A DNA stretch of 64,000 nucleotides from Vitreoscilla massiliensis. Its GTDB lineage: Bacteria > Pseudomonadota > Gammaproteobacteria > Burkholderiales > Neisseriaceae. Shown piece after piece: positions 1 through 9,621 of the stretch. Positions within the stretch are counted from its first letter, which is position 1, and each line of letters begins with the position of its first letter. The notes under the pieces were generated by a model that saw nothing but the letters and a program-made list of their open reading frames with translations, did no database searches and was not told the origin of the DNA. Made by a program: the position numbers and the translations under genes. The DNA lies in NCBI RefSeq assembly GCF_001457815.1, contig NZ_LN898219.1, forward strand, positions 62,001 to 126,000, given 5' to 3'.

Positions 1-2681
1 CGAGTGACAATGTAAATATTTGGATCTTCTGGGTCTTTTTTCAGCTTGAATCCCAATTTTTTCATCAGCTGCAACATGCCGCTGTTGCTGGTCAAAACCT
101 CGCCACGCATGGTGGACAAGCCTTGTTGACTGGCCACATCAAATAATTTTTGCATCAACAGCGTGCCCACGCCGCGTCCTTGCCATTTGTCGGCAATGGA
201 AATGGCAAATTCGCACACTTCCATGTCGGGGTCGGTGACATAGCGGCTCATGCCCAGCACTTCTTCATGGCCATCGTCGTAGGTATAGACCAAGACCAAG
301 GCCATGTCGCGGTCGTAATCGAGCTGGGTGAAGCGCACCAACACTTGTTGCGACAATTGCTTGATGCTGGACATGAAACGGTTATAACGGCTTTCTTCGG
401 ACAGGTTGCGTACGAAATCTTGCACCATGTCGGCGTCTTCAGGCCGCAGTGGCCGCAAGGCAACTTGGGTGCCATCTTTCAATTGCAAAGATTCTTCCAA
501 ATACGATGGGTAAGGCATGATGGCCATGTGTTTGTAGCGTTGGCTGCGATTGGATTTGACTTGGTGCTCGTCTATGACCACGCGTGCATCTACGGCAATG
601 GCACCGGCAGGGCTGAGCAGCAAAGGGTTGATTTCCAATTCGATGATTTCTGGCAACTCGCTCACCATCTCCGATACCCGCAACAGCACTTGCTCCAAAG
701 CTTCTTGGTCTATCGGGCGCATGTTTTTGAATGCGCCCAGAGTTTGGCCGACTTTGGTGCGCTTCACCATGTCGGCGATGATGAAATTGTTCAAAGGCGG
801 CAAAGAGGTGGCATTGTCTTTTTGGATGGATGCGGCCAAACCACCAGCGCCAAAAGTGATGACGGGGCCAAATACCTGATCGCGGGTGACACTGATCATT
901 ACCTCGCGTGCCTCGCGCTGTTGCAACATCGGTTGTACGGTGATGCCATTGATGCGCGCTTGTGGTGCCAATACGGCGGCACGTTCCATGATGACACGGT
1001 AGGCTTCGCGCAAATTGGGCGCATCGTGGATATTGAGTTTGACGCCGCCGATATTGGATTTGTAGAAAATATCGGCCGAATCAATTTTCAACACCACGGG
1101 ATAACCCATGTCTTGCGCCAAGGCCACTGCTTCGTCTTCATCGTGCGCCAAGCGCGTTTGGTTGCTCAGAATGTGGAATTGGTTGAGCAAGGTTTTGGAG
1201 CTGTATTCGGGCAATACGGTCAAATGTTGCTGTTGTGCTTCGCGCAGCAAGTGTTTGGCGGCTTTGATATCGGCCGGTAAGGCATGGCCTTCCAACGGCT
1301 TGGGTGTTTGCCACAGCAAGGCTTGGTTTTTCTGAAACTCAGCCAAGTTGCTGAACACTTCTATCGCAAATTCAGGCGATTTAAAGTGTATTGCCCGTGC
1401 TTGCGTGAGCAAGGGGATGCTGTTTTTGACTTTCTCATCGCCCATCCACGCCATCATCAGCGGTTTGTTGCTTTCTTTTTGCAGTTGCAACATCATTTGC
1501 GCCGTGCCGACATCATCACTGCCAGGTTGCGGTGAGAAGATGACCAAGACGCCATCGACGGCGGCATCGTCCAAACACAGCTTCACCACCGAGCGAAAGC
1601 GCAGTGGGCTGGCATCGTTGCCAGTATCAACAGGATTGCTGATGTGATTGTGCGGTGGCAGCACGGTTTTGAGCTGTTGCAGGGTTGATTCTGACAGTTG
1701 CGCCAACGGTACGTTGGAATCGTGTGCGCTGTCTACGGCCAGTACGCCCAAACCTATGCCATTGGAGACTATGGCCAAGCGGTTGCCTTGGGTGCGGTAA
1801 TCGGCGGTGAGCATGCGTGCGGCGGTGAACAATTGCGATATGGTTTGTACCCGCAACACACCGGCGCGGCTTAAGGCGCTGTTGAAGATGTCGTTGCTGT
1901 CGAGCACATTGCTGGCGGTGGACAAGCCATCAATGTGGTTTTCCTCACGCCCAGATTTCAAGACCACCACTGGTTTGACCCGCGCCGCCGAGCGCAAAGC
2001 GCTCATAAAGCGGCGGCCATCCAAAATGTGGTGGATGTGCAGCAAAATGCCTTTGGTGTGGCTGTCTTGTACCAAAAAGTCCAAAATTTCGCCGTAATCA
2101 ATGTCCAGCGTTTCCACACCGAGTGACAACACAGTTGAAAAACCGATTTTGCGCCCATGCGCCCAGTCCAGTAGGGCGCTGCTGAGGCCGCTGGATTGGG
2201 TAATCAAGGCCAAGCTGCCGCTGTTGAGCACACCTTGGTAAGTACTGGCATGCAGGTTTTGCGGTGGTCGTATCAAACCCAAGATGCTGGGACCGAGCAA
2301 GCGCACTTGTAAGCGTTTGGCCAGTTTGACTGCTTTTTCCAATAATTGACGGTCTTTAGGCGTTTGCTCGTCCAAGTTTTTGATGATGACCATAAAGCGG
2401 ATTTTGAGTTTGGCGCACTCGCGTATCAGGCCATCAAAACTGCTGGTCGGGGTCAAGACCAAGGCCACATCGACTTTATCGCTCAGTTGCGACAAATGAC
2501 TGGCAGCAGGCACACCGCCGACAATCGGGTGTTTCAAATTGACTGGGCTGATGCGGCCTGTAAAACCGCAAGTGAGCAAATTGGCGAAGACAGTTTGACC
2601 AATGCTGTGGGCTCTGTCGCTGGCACCGATGACCGCTATGTGTTTGGGATTGAATAAATCGTGTAAATAATGGGGCTTCAT
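1..2681 (-). CDS. Pat/PatZ-type protein acetyltransferase, ADP-forming acyl-CoA synthetase-like plus GNAT domain (partial)
   Basis: This gene runs off the left edge, so the C-terminus is missing; about 893 codons are present. I translated the minus strand directly. Order of domains: an N-terminal CoA-binding Rossmann segment (NPKHIAVIGASDR near residue 10), a succinyl-CoA-ligase-like middle (around 150-450, with SSGLSSALLDW and SNGIGLGVLAVD), an ATP-grasp segment (about 490-700, with VLKIDSADIFYKSNIGGV), and a C-terminal GNAT fold (from about 730, ADKWQGRGVGTLLMQ as the acetyl-CoA loop). Family members (E. coli PatZ, Salmonella Pat) acetylate lysines of acetyl-CoA synthetase and other enzymes and are about 880-900 aa, so only a few residues should be missing. 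The ATG at 2681 is preceded by GGGAA at good spacing; an in-frame ATG at 2687 is the alternative. It contains one internal DUS (2553-2563). Family assignment is firm, substrate is inferred. Confidence 0.88.
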   Translation of the reverse strand, partial: MKPHYLHDLFNPKHIAVIGASDRAHSIGQTVFANLLTCGFTGRISPVNLKHPIVGGVPAASHLSQLSDKVDVALVLTPTSSFDGLIRECAKLKIRFMVIIKNLDEQTPKDRQLLEKAVKLAKRLQVRLLGPSILGLIRPPQNLHASTYQGVLNSGSLALITQSSGLSSALLDWAHGRKIGFSTVLSLGVETLDIDYGEILDFLVQDSHTKGILLHIHHILDGRRFMSALRSAARVKPVVVLKSGREENHIDGLSTASNVLDSNDIFNSALSRAGVLRVQTISQLFTAARMLTADYRTQGNRLAIVSNGIGLGVLAVDSAHDSNVPLAQLSESTLQQLKTVLPPHNHISNPVDTGNDASPLRFRSVVKLCLDDAAVDGVLVIFSPQPGSDDVGTAQMMLQLQKESNKPLMMAWMGDEKVKNSIPLLTQARAIHFKSPEFAIEVFSNLAEFQKNQALLWQTPKPLEGHALPADIKAAKHLLREAQQQHLTVLPEYSSKTLLNQFHILSNQTRLAHDEDEAVALAQDMGYPVVLKIDSADIFYKSNIGGVKLNIHDAPNLREAYRVIMERAAVLAPQARINGITVQPMLQQREAREVMISVTRDQVFGPVITFGAGGLAASIQKDNATSLPPLNNFIIADMVKRTKVGQTLGAFKNMRPIDQEALEQVLLRVSEMVSELPEIIELEINPLLLSPAGAIAVDARVVIDEHQVKSNRSQRYKHMAIMPYPSYLEESLQLKDGTQVALRPLRPEDADMVQDFVRNLSEESRYNRFMSSIKQLSQQVLVRFTQLDYDRDMALVLVYTYDDGHEEVLGMSRYVTDPDMEVCEFAISIADKWQGRGVGTLLMQKLFDVASQQGLSTMRGEVLTSNSGMLQLMKKLGFKLKKDPEDPNIYIVT

Positions 2682-2776
2682 CACCATTTCCCAGTCAGGC
2701 TGAAAACACCATCTTACCTGAAATTCAATGACTTCTTGGTTTAGAGCAAGGTGATTTAATCCAAGTCAAATGAACA

Positions 2777-2799
2777 GCGGCCTGTGGTTTACAGGCCGC
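2777..2799. terminator. DUS-pair hairpin between pat-like gene and aroB
   Basis: The sequence is an inverted repeat in which the right arm is an exact reverse-complement DUS (TTACAGGCCGC) and the left arm is GCGGCCTGTGG, one exact and one slightly altered copy. It lies just after the aroB stop codon (minus strand), so it most likely terminates the pil-aro operon. Confidence 0.6.
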
Positions 2800-2831
2800 T
2801 TAAGAGCAGAAATCAGTGAAACACCGACAAT

Positions 2832-3914
2832 TCAAGCATGTGGCACCACGGTACGCAAGTCTGCGGCGGTAATGCCTTTGACCATATAGGCTGCGCCCAG
2901 TTGTTGCAATGCAACAAAACGCATCTCGCCATTGACCACTTTTTTGTCATGTTGCATGTGTTCTAACCAAGTTGCAAACGCGAATGTGGGCGCATCTACC
3001 GGTAATTGGGCGCGTGCAATCAGGTCTATGGCACGCTGGCTGTCTGCGGTGCTGATGTTGCCCAATTGCTCAGACAAACGGCATGCCAACACCATACCAG
3101 CCGCCACGGCTTCACCGTGCAACCACACGCCATAGCCCATTTCGGTTTCTATCGCATGACCAAAGGTGTGACCCAAGTTTAACAAGGCGCGACGGCCGTG
3201 TTCTTTTTCATCTTCGGCCACAATATCGGCTTTCATTTGGCAGCAATGGCCGATGATGTGGCGCAATGCCTGCGCATCTTGCGCTTGGATGGCATCCATG
3301 TGGTTTTCTAAATAGCTTAAAAATTCAACATCGCCCAACAGTGCGTATTTGATGACTTCGGCCATGCCTGCAGCAAATTCGCGTTCAGGCAGGGTTTTCA
3401 AGCTGTCCAAACCGATGAATACCGCTTGAGGCTGGTAAAACGCGCCTATCATGTTCTTACCCAGAGGATGGTTGATGGCGGTTTTGCCACCAACAGACGA
3501 ATCCACCTGGCTGAGTAAGGTGGTGGGAATTTGAATAAAAGGCGCACCACGTTGATACGTCGCTGCAGCAAAGCCGACCATGTCGCCGATGACACCGCCA
3601 CCCAAAGCAATCAAGGTGGTCGAGCGCTCGGCATGGTTTTGCAATAAGCCATCAAAAATCAGGTTGAGGGTTTCCCAATTTTTATGTGCTTCACCATCGG
3701 GTAAGATGATGGTGAAACTGTCTATGCCGGCGGTTTTACAGGCCGCTTGTACTTGTTCTAAGTACAAAGGTGCGATAGTGGTGTTGGTCACAATGGCTGC
3801 TTTGCGACTGCAATACTGTGCCAATTCACGTGCTAATGCGGCCTGTAAATGGGTATCAATGAAAATAGGATAGCTATGAGAAGGGGCATCAACGGTCAGT
3901 GTCAGAGGGCTCAT
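2832..3914 (-). CDS. aroB: 3-dehydroquinate synthase AroB
   Basis: AroB converts DAHP to 3-dehydroquinate in the cytoplasm, the second step of the shikimate pathway, using NAD and a divalent metal. The 360-residue length is normal. Visible signatures are the NAD-binding/active-site stretch DGEAHKNWETL, GGGVIGDMVGFAAATYQRG, the PTTLLSQVDSSVGGKTAIN segment and the metal-binding histidines in LLNLGHTFGHAIE and WLHGEAVAAGM. It starts inside the 3' end of aroK (26-base overlap), so the two are translationally linked, and it is last in the pilMNOPQ-aroK-aroB run. Two DUS copies lie within the gene (3736-3746 and 3838-3848). Confidence 0.97.
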   Translation of the reverse strand: MSPLTLTVDAPSHSYPIFIDTHLQAALARELAQYCSRKAAIVTNTTIAPLYLEQVQAACKTAGIDSFTIILPDGEAHKNWETLNLIFDGLLQNHAERSTTLIALGGGVIGDMVGFAAATYQRGAPFIQIPTTLLSQVDSSVGGKTAINHPLGKNMIGAFYQPQAVFIGLDSLKTLPEREFAAGMAEVIKYALLGDVEFLSYLENHMDAIQAQDAQALRHIIGHCCQMKADIVAEDEKEHGRRALLNLGHTFGHAIETEMGYGVWLHGEAVAAGMVLACRLSEQLGNISTADSQRAIDLIARAQLPVDAPTFAFATWLEHMQHDKKVVNGEMRFVALQQLGAAYMVKGITAADLRTVVPHA

Positions 3915-4440
3915 ATAAATTCAATTGTTGGATTAATTGGTTCACCACCATGGGTATGGCTTGGCTATGGGTCTCGATAATGTGGTCGGCAATATCGCGG
4001 TAGAGTGGGTCGCGTTCTTGGAACAGTTTTTCCAAACGCTCACGCGGATTCTCCACTTGTAACAGCGGTCGTGATTTGTCTTGTGCCGTGCGTTTGAGGA
4101 TGCAATCGACACTGGTGCTTAAGTAAATTACCGTGCCCGATTGCTGCAACAATTGACGGTTTTCAGGGCGCAAGATGGCACCGCCGCCAGTGGCAATCAC
4201 ACAATGTTTGAGTTTGCTTAAGTCACTGATGACAGCATGCTCGCGCTCACGAAAACTCGCTTCGCCTTCCAGCTCGAAAATGGTACTGATGGGTACACCT
4301 GTGCGTTTGACAACTTCTTGGTCCGAATCGTAAAACTGCCAACCCAAACGCTGTGCCAAACACTTACCGATGGTGGTTTTACCAGCCCCCATCAACCCAA
4401 TAAAAATAAGATTGCCTGCTATGTAGTCCATAGCAGGCAT
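3889..4440 (-). CDS. aroK: Shikimate kinase AroK
   Basis: AroK phosphorylates shikimate with ATP in the shikimate pathway. The 183-residue protein shows the P-loop GLMGAGKTT (about residues 16-24), the shikimate-binding DSDQEVVKRTG segment, the FREREHAVI helix, the glycine-rich ATGGGAILRPENR motif and the lid arginine in TAQDKSRPLL. The ATG at 4440 has AGG five bases upstream; an in-frame ATG at 4431 is possible. It follows pilQ by 30 bases and overlaps aroB, the arrangement seen in many type IV piliated proteobacteria. Confidence 0.96.
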   Translation of the reverse strand: MPAMDYIAGNLIFIGLMGAGKTTIGKCLAQRLGWQFYDSDQEVVKRTGVPISTIFELEGEASFREREHAVISDLSKLKHCVIATGGGAILRPENRQLLQQSGTVIYLSTSVDCILKRTAQDKSRPLLQVENPRERLEKLFQERDPLYRDIADHIIETHSQAIPMVVNQLIQQLNLYEPSDTDR

Positions 4441-4470
4441 TGTAACCTAAGTTGGTTGAATGATAGAAGA

Positions 4471-6621
4471 TTAATAACGCAAGTTACTGCCCGTTGCACT
4501 CATGATGCGAGGGGTGATGAAAATCAGTAATTCTTCTTGGTTATCCACTTTTTTCTGGTATTTAAACAAATTGCCCAAGACAGGGATATCGCCTAGTAAT
4601 GGCACTTTTGACGTGGCATTGTTTAAATCTTGTTTGTAAATGCCGCCAACAATAATTGTACCGCCATTTTCTACCATCACTGTACTGTTCAGGTTGTTGG
4701 TTTTGATACATGGTTCGGAAGCGGTACAAGTTGAATCAACCGAATCATTAGTCACATCTAAATCCATGATAATGTTGCCATCAGGGGTGATACGTGGGGT
4801 GACAGTTAAACCTAAAACCGCCTCTTTAAATGAAACAGAAGTGGCCCCACTAGAGCTTGCTTCTTGGTAAGGAACTTCAGTACCGGATTTGATTTCAGCT
4901 TTTTTCCCATTTTGGGTCAATACACGAGGGCTAGAAATGGTTTTGGTTTTTCCTTCTGACTCTGCTGCAGACAGTTCCAAGCCCAAAGCACCTGATAAAG
5001 TTTGTCGCACAATGGCGATACTGCTAGTTGCAGCTTGTACTCCTAAATTAACACTTGGAGAATTTGAAAAACCCATTGGACCAGCCCACGCATTATTACC
5101 CGTTGTGGTTGTGTTAGATGAAGGAATTGCCGATCCAATTCCGGTACTCGGTTTGGTGGAAGAACTTGTATGTTGACCAAACCATCTAACACCAAGTTCG
5201 CGTCCAAAGTTGGTGGTGGCAGATACAATGCGAGCTTCTACCATCACTTGTTGTGAAGGAACATCAAGTTCTTCAACGAGTGCTTGCATTTTTTTAATGA
5301 CAGAAGAAACATCATTGATGATTAAAGTATTGGTTGCAGGATCAATTAAAGCTGATCCCCTAGCAGATAAGATGGACTTTGTATCTCCACTATTAGAGGA
5401 TCCAGTTTTAATATCTAAGACGGTTTTAAACTCTTCAACACTTTTATATTTCAATTGAAATGATTGAGATAATAACGGCCCCAAGTTTTCTAATTCTTTC
5501 GCATTTGTTAATTCTTCTTTTTCTTGGGCTATTAACTCTTCTCTAGGGGCGATCTTTATAATATTTCCATTTTGCCGTTTGTCTAAATTACGAGAATCCA
5601 TCACTAATTGTAATGCCTGATCCCAAGGTACATCTTTTAAACTGATAGTCATGTTACCTCTAACACTATCGCTGGCAACAATATTCATACCAGATTCTTT
5701 AGCCAAAATTTGCAAGATGGTACGTACCTCAACATCTTGAAAGTCTAAAGTAACACGCGTTCCTTTAAAGTTTTGGTTTTTTTTAATTAAACCGGCTTGT
5801 GCGATATTGCTTTGCGGCAGGATATGGAAGACTTGTCGGCCATTTTCCAATTTGTTTTGATAAGACCAAGGACCAGAGGTCACTATTTCCAACTGGGTTT
5901 GGGCATTGTTACGAGTCAAGTTTACAAAGCGCACTGGCGTACCAAAAGTGGTAACATCCAATTTTTTCTGTTCGGCGGCATTGATACTGGTATCTGGCAA
6001 AGTAATAATCAATCGATCATTATTTTTTTGAACATTAAACCGAGTATTTGGTGTCGGTAAGTTCAAGGTCACTTCACCACGCCCACCATTGCCTTTTTTG
6101 AAGTCAATGCCAACACCACTGTGGCCTATGTCATCGCTGTTATTTGATGACAATTGCGAGGAAGCATTGTTATTTTTGATGGTAGAAGTATTGGTGGCAG
6201 TAGTTTTCACTGATTCAGTAATGTTTGGTATTGCATTTTTTGAGGTGATGTAAACCCAAATCTCATCGCCTTTGCGCTCGGTGTAATACTCACTATTGCT
6301 GCGTAAATCGATGGCCAAACGCGCCCGACCATTACTTTCGGCTGCTAAGATTTTACCCAGCAAGCTGTCATTGTATTGGAAGTCCTGTTGAGCCAAATTA
6401 ATGCCGGTTTGACCAAAATCCAAGGCTATAGTAGGGGGAGTGCCCGTTACAAAGCCTTTAGGTTCCACCACATCCCGATCAAATTTAATCTTAACGATTT
6501 TTTTGCTGTCGGTTAATGAAGTGACTTTGATGTCAGTAATGTTACCCGCCCATGCTGTTTGCAGCATTAAACCCAAACTCAAACCAGAGAGCAGCTTTAC
6601 TGTTGCTTGAATGTGTTTCAT
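4471..6621 (-). CDS. pilQ: Type IV pilus secretin PilQ
   Basis: PilQ forms the outer-membrane ring through which type IV pili extrude and, in competent Neisseriaceae, through which DNA enters. The 716-residue sequence has a signal peptide ending near AWA-GN (residue 25), an AMIN domain (about 27-125), a Ser/Thr/Asn-rich linker (about 130-165), a second AMIN-like domain (about 170-265), the STN/N0 domain (about 290-350, TRVTLDFQDVEVRTILQIL), a secretin N1 domain, and the C-terminal secretin beta domain ending VPLLGDIPVLGNLFKY... LLIFITPRIM. The basic small repeats known from meningococcal PilQ are absent. It is fifth in pilMNOPQ, 22 bases after pilP. Confidence 0.97.
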   Translation of the reverse strand: MKHIQATVKLLSGLSLGLMLQTAWAGNITDIKVTSLTDSKKIVKIKFDRDVVEPKGFVTGTPPTIALDFGQTGINLAQQDFQYNDSLLGKILAAESNGRARLAIDLRSNSEYYTERKGDEIWVYITSKNAIPNITESVKTTATNTSTIKNNNASSQLSSNNSDDIGHSGVGIDFKKGNGGRGEVTLNLPTPNTRFNVQKNNDRLIITLPDTSINAAEQKKLDVTTFGTPVRFVNLTRNNAQTQLEIVTSGPWSYQNKLENGRQVFHILPQSNIAQAGLIKKNQNFKGTRVTLDFQDVEVRTILQILAKESGMNIVASDSVRGNMTISLKDVPWDQALQLVMDSRNLDKRQNGNIIKIAPREELIAQEKEELTNAKELENLGPLLSQSFQLKYKSVEEFKTVLDIKTGSSNSGDTKSILSARGSALIDPATNTLIINDVSSVIKKMQALVEELDVPSQQVMVEARIVSATTNFGRELGVRWFGQHTSSSTKPSTGIGSAIPSSNTTTTGNNAWAGPMGFSNSPSVNLGVQAATSSIAIVRQTLSGALGLELSAAESEGKTKTISSPRVLTQNGKKAEIKSGTEVPYQEASSSGATSVSFKEAVLGLTVTPRITPDGNIIMDLDVTNDSVDSTCTASEPCIKTNNLNSTVMVENGGTIIVGGIYKQDLNNATSKVPLLGDIPVLGNLFKYQKKVDNQEELLIFITPRIMSATGSNLRY

Positions 6622-6643
6622 AGTTATCCCTTATTAATTATCA

Positions 6644-7183
6644 CTATTTTGTGGTTTCAGTATCATTTGCAGAATCTGAGCGGGTAATGGTGCCTTCGCG
6701 GTGTTCCCAAGTACCATCGGTGCCTTCAACCATTTCTTGTAAGACGATGCGATCTGGCTCGATGGCAACAATACGACCAAAATCTTGCCCTAAATAATTG
6801 CCCACATTAACGGTATAGATGTGATCATCCACTTTGATAAAACCAGCAGTTTGACCACCTTTGACCAAAGAGCCTACATAAGCCAATTTCTCTAAGCCAA
6901 ATGCCTCCAATATTTCTTTGGGGCGATTCATATTTGGACCGTTATCGCCAGTTTGTCGACCTGCTTTTAACCGATCAGGATTAAATGCCTGTAAACCTAC
7001 AAAAGCAGGTGGTATATAAGTTGCCATGGCATTAATGCTAGGAACTGTCTGTTCAGGATATGATTTGATTGCCTTTTGTTTGACATTTGACATCCATTGT
7101 CTTAAGTCATCGTGCTCTGAGCAGGCACTAAGAAGCAAAGCAATCCCAATAAGAGGAATATATTTTTTCTTAGAGTATTTCAT
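6644..7183 (-). CDS. pilP: Type IV pilus assembly lipoprotein PilP
   Basis: PilP is the inner-membrane-anchored lipoprotein that joins the PilMNO platform to the PilQ secretin. The 179-residue protein begins with a lipoprotein signal (IALLLSAC, acylated Cys near residue 21), followed by a flexible segment and a C-terminal beta domain (VKGGQTAGFIKVDDHIYTV, GNYLGQDFGRIVAIEPDRIVL) typical of the PilP family. Its ATG overlaps the pilO stop by one base (TAATG), pointing to coupled translation. Confidence 0.95.
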   Translation of the reverse strand: MKYSKKKYIPLIGIALLLSACSEHDDLRQWMSNVKQKAIKSYPEQTVPSINAMATYIPPAFVGLQAFNPDRLKAGRQTGDNGPNMNRPKEILEAFGLEKLAYVGSLVKGGQTAGFIKVDDHIYTVNVGNYLGQDFGRIVAIEPDRIVLQEMVEGTDGTWEHREGTITRSDSANDTETTK

Positions 7184-7866
7184 TATTTAGCCCCCTCTGC
7201 TTTAGCATCCTTATTGCTGGCCGCTTTTTTATTTTTAGGTTCTGAAGCTTGCTTTTTATCTTCATCAATTACATTTACATCGACGGCTTTATAAGTATTG
7301 GCTTTTGCTTCAAGTACAAATTGTGTGACAGGCGCATTTTTATCTTTTTTATCTTTTTTATCTTGTTCGAGTTTCATCTCACTTAAGGTAATGATGCGCG
7401 ATAATTTACCAACATCACGTGCAAACTGACTTAACTGTGCATGACTACCGGTTAAGGAAATTTGATATGGTAATATATCAATAGGGCCATCATTGACAAT
7501 AGGTTGAGGAATGACTTTATCCAAGCGCATGCCATTAGAAGATGCCGCATCATGTAATTCTTGCAGTAGATTAGGTACTTCAGCATCCGTTGGTAATTGT
7601 TTCAACAAAATCGCAAAAGTGGTATTGATTTGTTCTAATTGCTTTTTCAAAATAGGCAATTGTGCTGCTGCCTTAGCCTTGGATTCAAAGTCTTCTTTTA
7701 ATTTTACTTCTTCAGTTTCTGCGACTTTCAATTCGTCCAATTGACCGCTGTAGAAAACAAAATATGCCAAACCTAAAATTAATACAATGATACCCAAGGC
7801 TAAACCCAATTGTGCAATTGGATTGAGTTTGTATAAATCATTGAGTTCTAAACTTTTGGATGCCAT
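7183..7866 (-). CDS. pilO: Type IV pilus inner-membrane protein PilO
   Basis: PilO pairs with PilN to form the periplasmic alignment complex of the type IV pilus machine. The 227-residue protein has a single N-terminal transmembrane helix (about 19-40, LGLALGIIVLILGLAYFVFY), a coiled coil (about 45-95), and a ferredoxin-like periplasmic domain (LLQELHDAASSNGMRLDKVIPQ onwards). The C-terminus is an unusual Lys/Ala-rich tail (from about 195). It sits one base after pilN and overlaps pilP by one base. The stretch covering pilN-pilP is visibly more AT-rich than the flanking genes. Confidence 0.94.
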   Translation of the reverse strand: MASKSLELNDLYKLNPIAQLGLALGIIVLILGLAYFVFYSGQLDELKVAETEEVKLKEDFESKAKAAAQLPILKKQLEQINTTFAILLKQLPTDAEVPNLLQELHDAASSNGMRLDKVIPQPIVNDGPIDILPYQISLTGSHAQLSQFARDVGKLSRIITLSEMKLEQDKKDKKDKNAPVTQFVLEAKANTYKAVDVNVIDEDKKQASEPKNKKAASNKDAKAEGAK

Positions 7867-7867
7867 G

Positions 7868-8473
7868 TTATTTCCCCTCTAAGACAGAGCCAGCACCAGT
7901 TGCTGCGGCAGTTTGTTCTTCTTTTACGGCAGCATGGTCAATCAAATTCGCATTCAATACAAATTCTTGAGCATCTGGTTGTTTGGTAATGCTGGTTAGT
8001 TGTGGTATTTCAAATACACCAGTACTTGGCAGATTTTTCATAAACAAAGCCACTTTATTATCACTAACTGCTTTACCAGAAATTTTGTAATTGTTTTTAA
8101 CATCACCTTCAATAGATGTCAGGTATACTCCATCAGGAATCAATACATTCAAATCATCAATCATCTTGGCTGCTTCATAACGCTTATTTTGAAGCTCTTC
8201 AATTTTTTGTTTACGTTCTAAAAAGTTTTTGTGTTTGTCTTTAAGTGTTTTGACTTCTTCAATTTCTTTGTCTAATTTTGAAATCTCACCTTTGAGTAAG
8301 GTATTGCGATCTTGTTGATCGCTGACCATGCCGGCCAAGCCCATCCATGCCACAACCGCCAAGCCCACGCCGACTGCTGCAGCTGCACCCATTAAAATCT
8401 TAAAGCGTTTCAGTTTCTCTTGTTGAATCTCAGCTCGGTAATCGAGCAAGTTCAGTTGAACGATTTTAATCAT
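7868..8473 (-). CDS. pilN: Type IV pilus inner-membrane protein PilN
   Basis: PilN binds cytoplasmic PilM through its N-terminus and dimerises with PilO in the periplasm. The start at 8473 gives MIKIVQLNLLDYRAE, the conserved PilM-binding tail (INLLPYR type), followed by a transmembrane helix (about 25-48), a coiled coil (about 50-100) and a periplasmic ferredoxin-like fold. I chose this start over an upstream in-frame codon because AGAGGTG lies four bases ahead and because its ATG overlaps the pilM stop (ATGA). Length is 201 aa. Confidence 0.95.
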   Translation of the reverse strand: MIKIVQLNLLDYRAEIQQEKLKRFKILMGAAAAVGVGLAVVAWMGLAGMVSDQQDRNTLLKGEISKLDKEIEEVKTLKDKHKNFLERKQKIEELQNKRYEAAKMIDDLNVLIPDGVYLTSIEGDVKNNYKISGKAVSDNKVALFMKNLPSTGVFEIPQLTSITKQPDAQEFVLNANLIDHAAVKEEQTAAATGAGSVLEGK

Positions 8474-9564
8474 AAAACACCTCTCACGCCCAAACCGCAG
8501 CAAACTGTTAATCGTCCTGCATCTTGTACCAAGGCCAATGGATCAATATGACTGGCTATGCCCAAATATTGCATAGGATTGACAACCAAAGTGGCAATAT
8601 TGCATTGCTCTTCAACAACATCACTTAAATGCGGTAAGACAGATGAGCCACCCGTTAAGATGATTTTGCTGATTTTTTGGTTGTTACTAGAGTGTGCGCT
8701 GGTATAGAAGAACTGTAATACACGTTGGATTTCCAATGAAAGCTCTTGGTTAAAGCCATTCACAATCAAATTTTGGTAATCGACTGGTTGTTCAGCAGAG
8801 GTTTTTAAGCGTTCAGCTGCCTCCAAATCCATTTGGTAAGTGCGCTGAATTTCACGCGACAATTGCTCACCACCAAACAGGATTTCTTGTTTGAACAAAA
8901 CTTTGCCGGCACGCATAATCAAACATTGAGTTTTTAAACCACCAACGTCAAATACAGCGAGGGTTTCATTTTCTAAATCAGGTGACTGAGTATTAATCCA
9001 GTTAGAGAATGCATTAACGATGGCATAAGTTTCCACGTCCAATAATTTTAATGGACCAAAGCCCGACTCATCTAAACAATCTAAATAAGGTTGGCTGTCG
9101 CCTTTCAGGGCGATGACCATCAACACTTCTTCAGAGTCGCCTACAGCATTGATGACTTGATAATCCAAGTTGATTTCATCAATGGTGGCAATTTGGGCGG
9201 CCTCAAAGCTGGCGGCATCTTCTAAAGAAGTATCGCCATCATTGGTGTAGTTAAAGGTCTGTAGCGTCACAATATTGTGTGGTAAGGCGGCAACAAATTG
9301 CTTGCTACTGCCTTTAAACTGGCTGTAAGCCTGTTGCAAAATTGCGACTAATTGCTCCTCATTGTTGATTTTCCCGTCCTGAACATAACCTTGCGGTAAA
9401 GGAAAAATTTTGTAATTTTCTAATATCAACTGTTCAGGTGATCGCCCATTAAGATGCGCAATTTTTACATTCTGATCAGTGATATCTATGGTTATCAAAC
9501 CACGACCACTCACGCTTTTACTGTTATTCTTGCTTGGCGCGGCAGCTTTTTTCTTGATTTTCAT
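8470..9564 (-). CDS. pilM: Type IV pilus assembly ATPase-like PilM
   Basis: PilM is a cytoplasmic FtsA/actin-like protein that nucleates the PilN-PilO assembly complex. The 364-residue protein shows the actin-fold phosphate loops (LITIDITDQNVKIAHL near residue 22, LAVFDVGGLKTQCLIM about 195-210) and the adenosine motif IILTGGSSVLPHL (about 305). Before the domain there is a basic, Ser/Lys-rich extension of about 20 residues that typical PilM lacks. The ATG at 9564 is preceded by GGGGA. It heads the pil operon and is divergent from ponA. Confidence 0.94.
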   Translation of the reverse strand: MKIKKKAAAPSKNNSKSVSGRGLITIDITDQNVKIAHLNGRSPEQLILENYKIFPLPQGYVQDGKINNEEQLVAILQQAYSQFKGSSKQFVAALPHNIVTLQTFNYTNDGDTSLEDAASFEAAQIATIDEINLDYQVINAVGDSEEVLMVIALKGDSQPYLDCLDESGFGPLKLLDVETYAIVNAFSNWINTQSPDLENETLAVFDVGGLKTQCLIMRAGKVLFKQEILFGGEQLSREIQRTYQMDLEAAERLKTSAEQPVDYQNLIVNGFNQELSLEIQRVLQFFYTSAHSSNNQKISKIILTGGSSVLPHLSDVVEEQCNIATLVVNPMQYLGIASHIDPLALVQDAGRLTVCCGLGVRGVL

Positions 9565-9621
9565 TGGCAATTATCCCCGTTTGAAAATTAACCTTTAGAA
9601 ACGTTAATTTTTATATCTAGC

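Noticed and set aside
150..1280. Long plus-strand open frame at the left edge (376 codons)
   Set aside because: It is the antisense of the pat-like acyl-CoA synthetase gene, whose minus-strand translation has clear domain motifs; the plus-strand translation is rich in His/Gln/Phe like a shadow frame.
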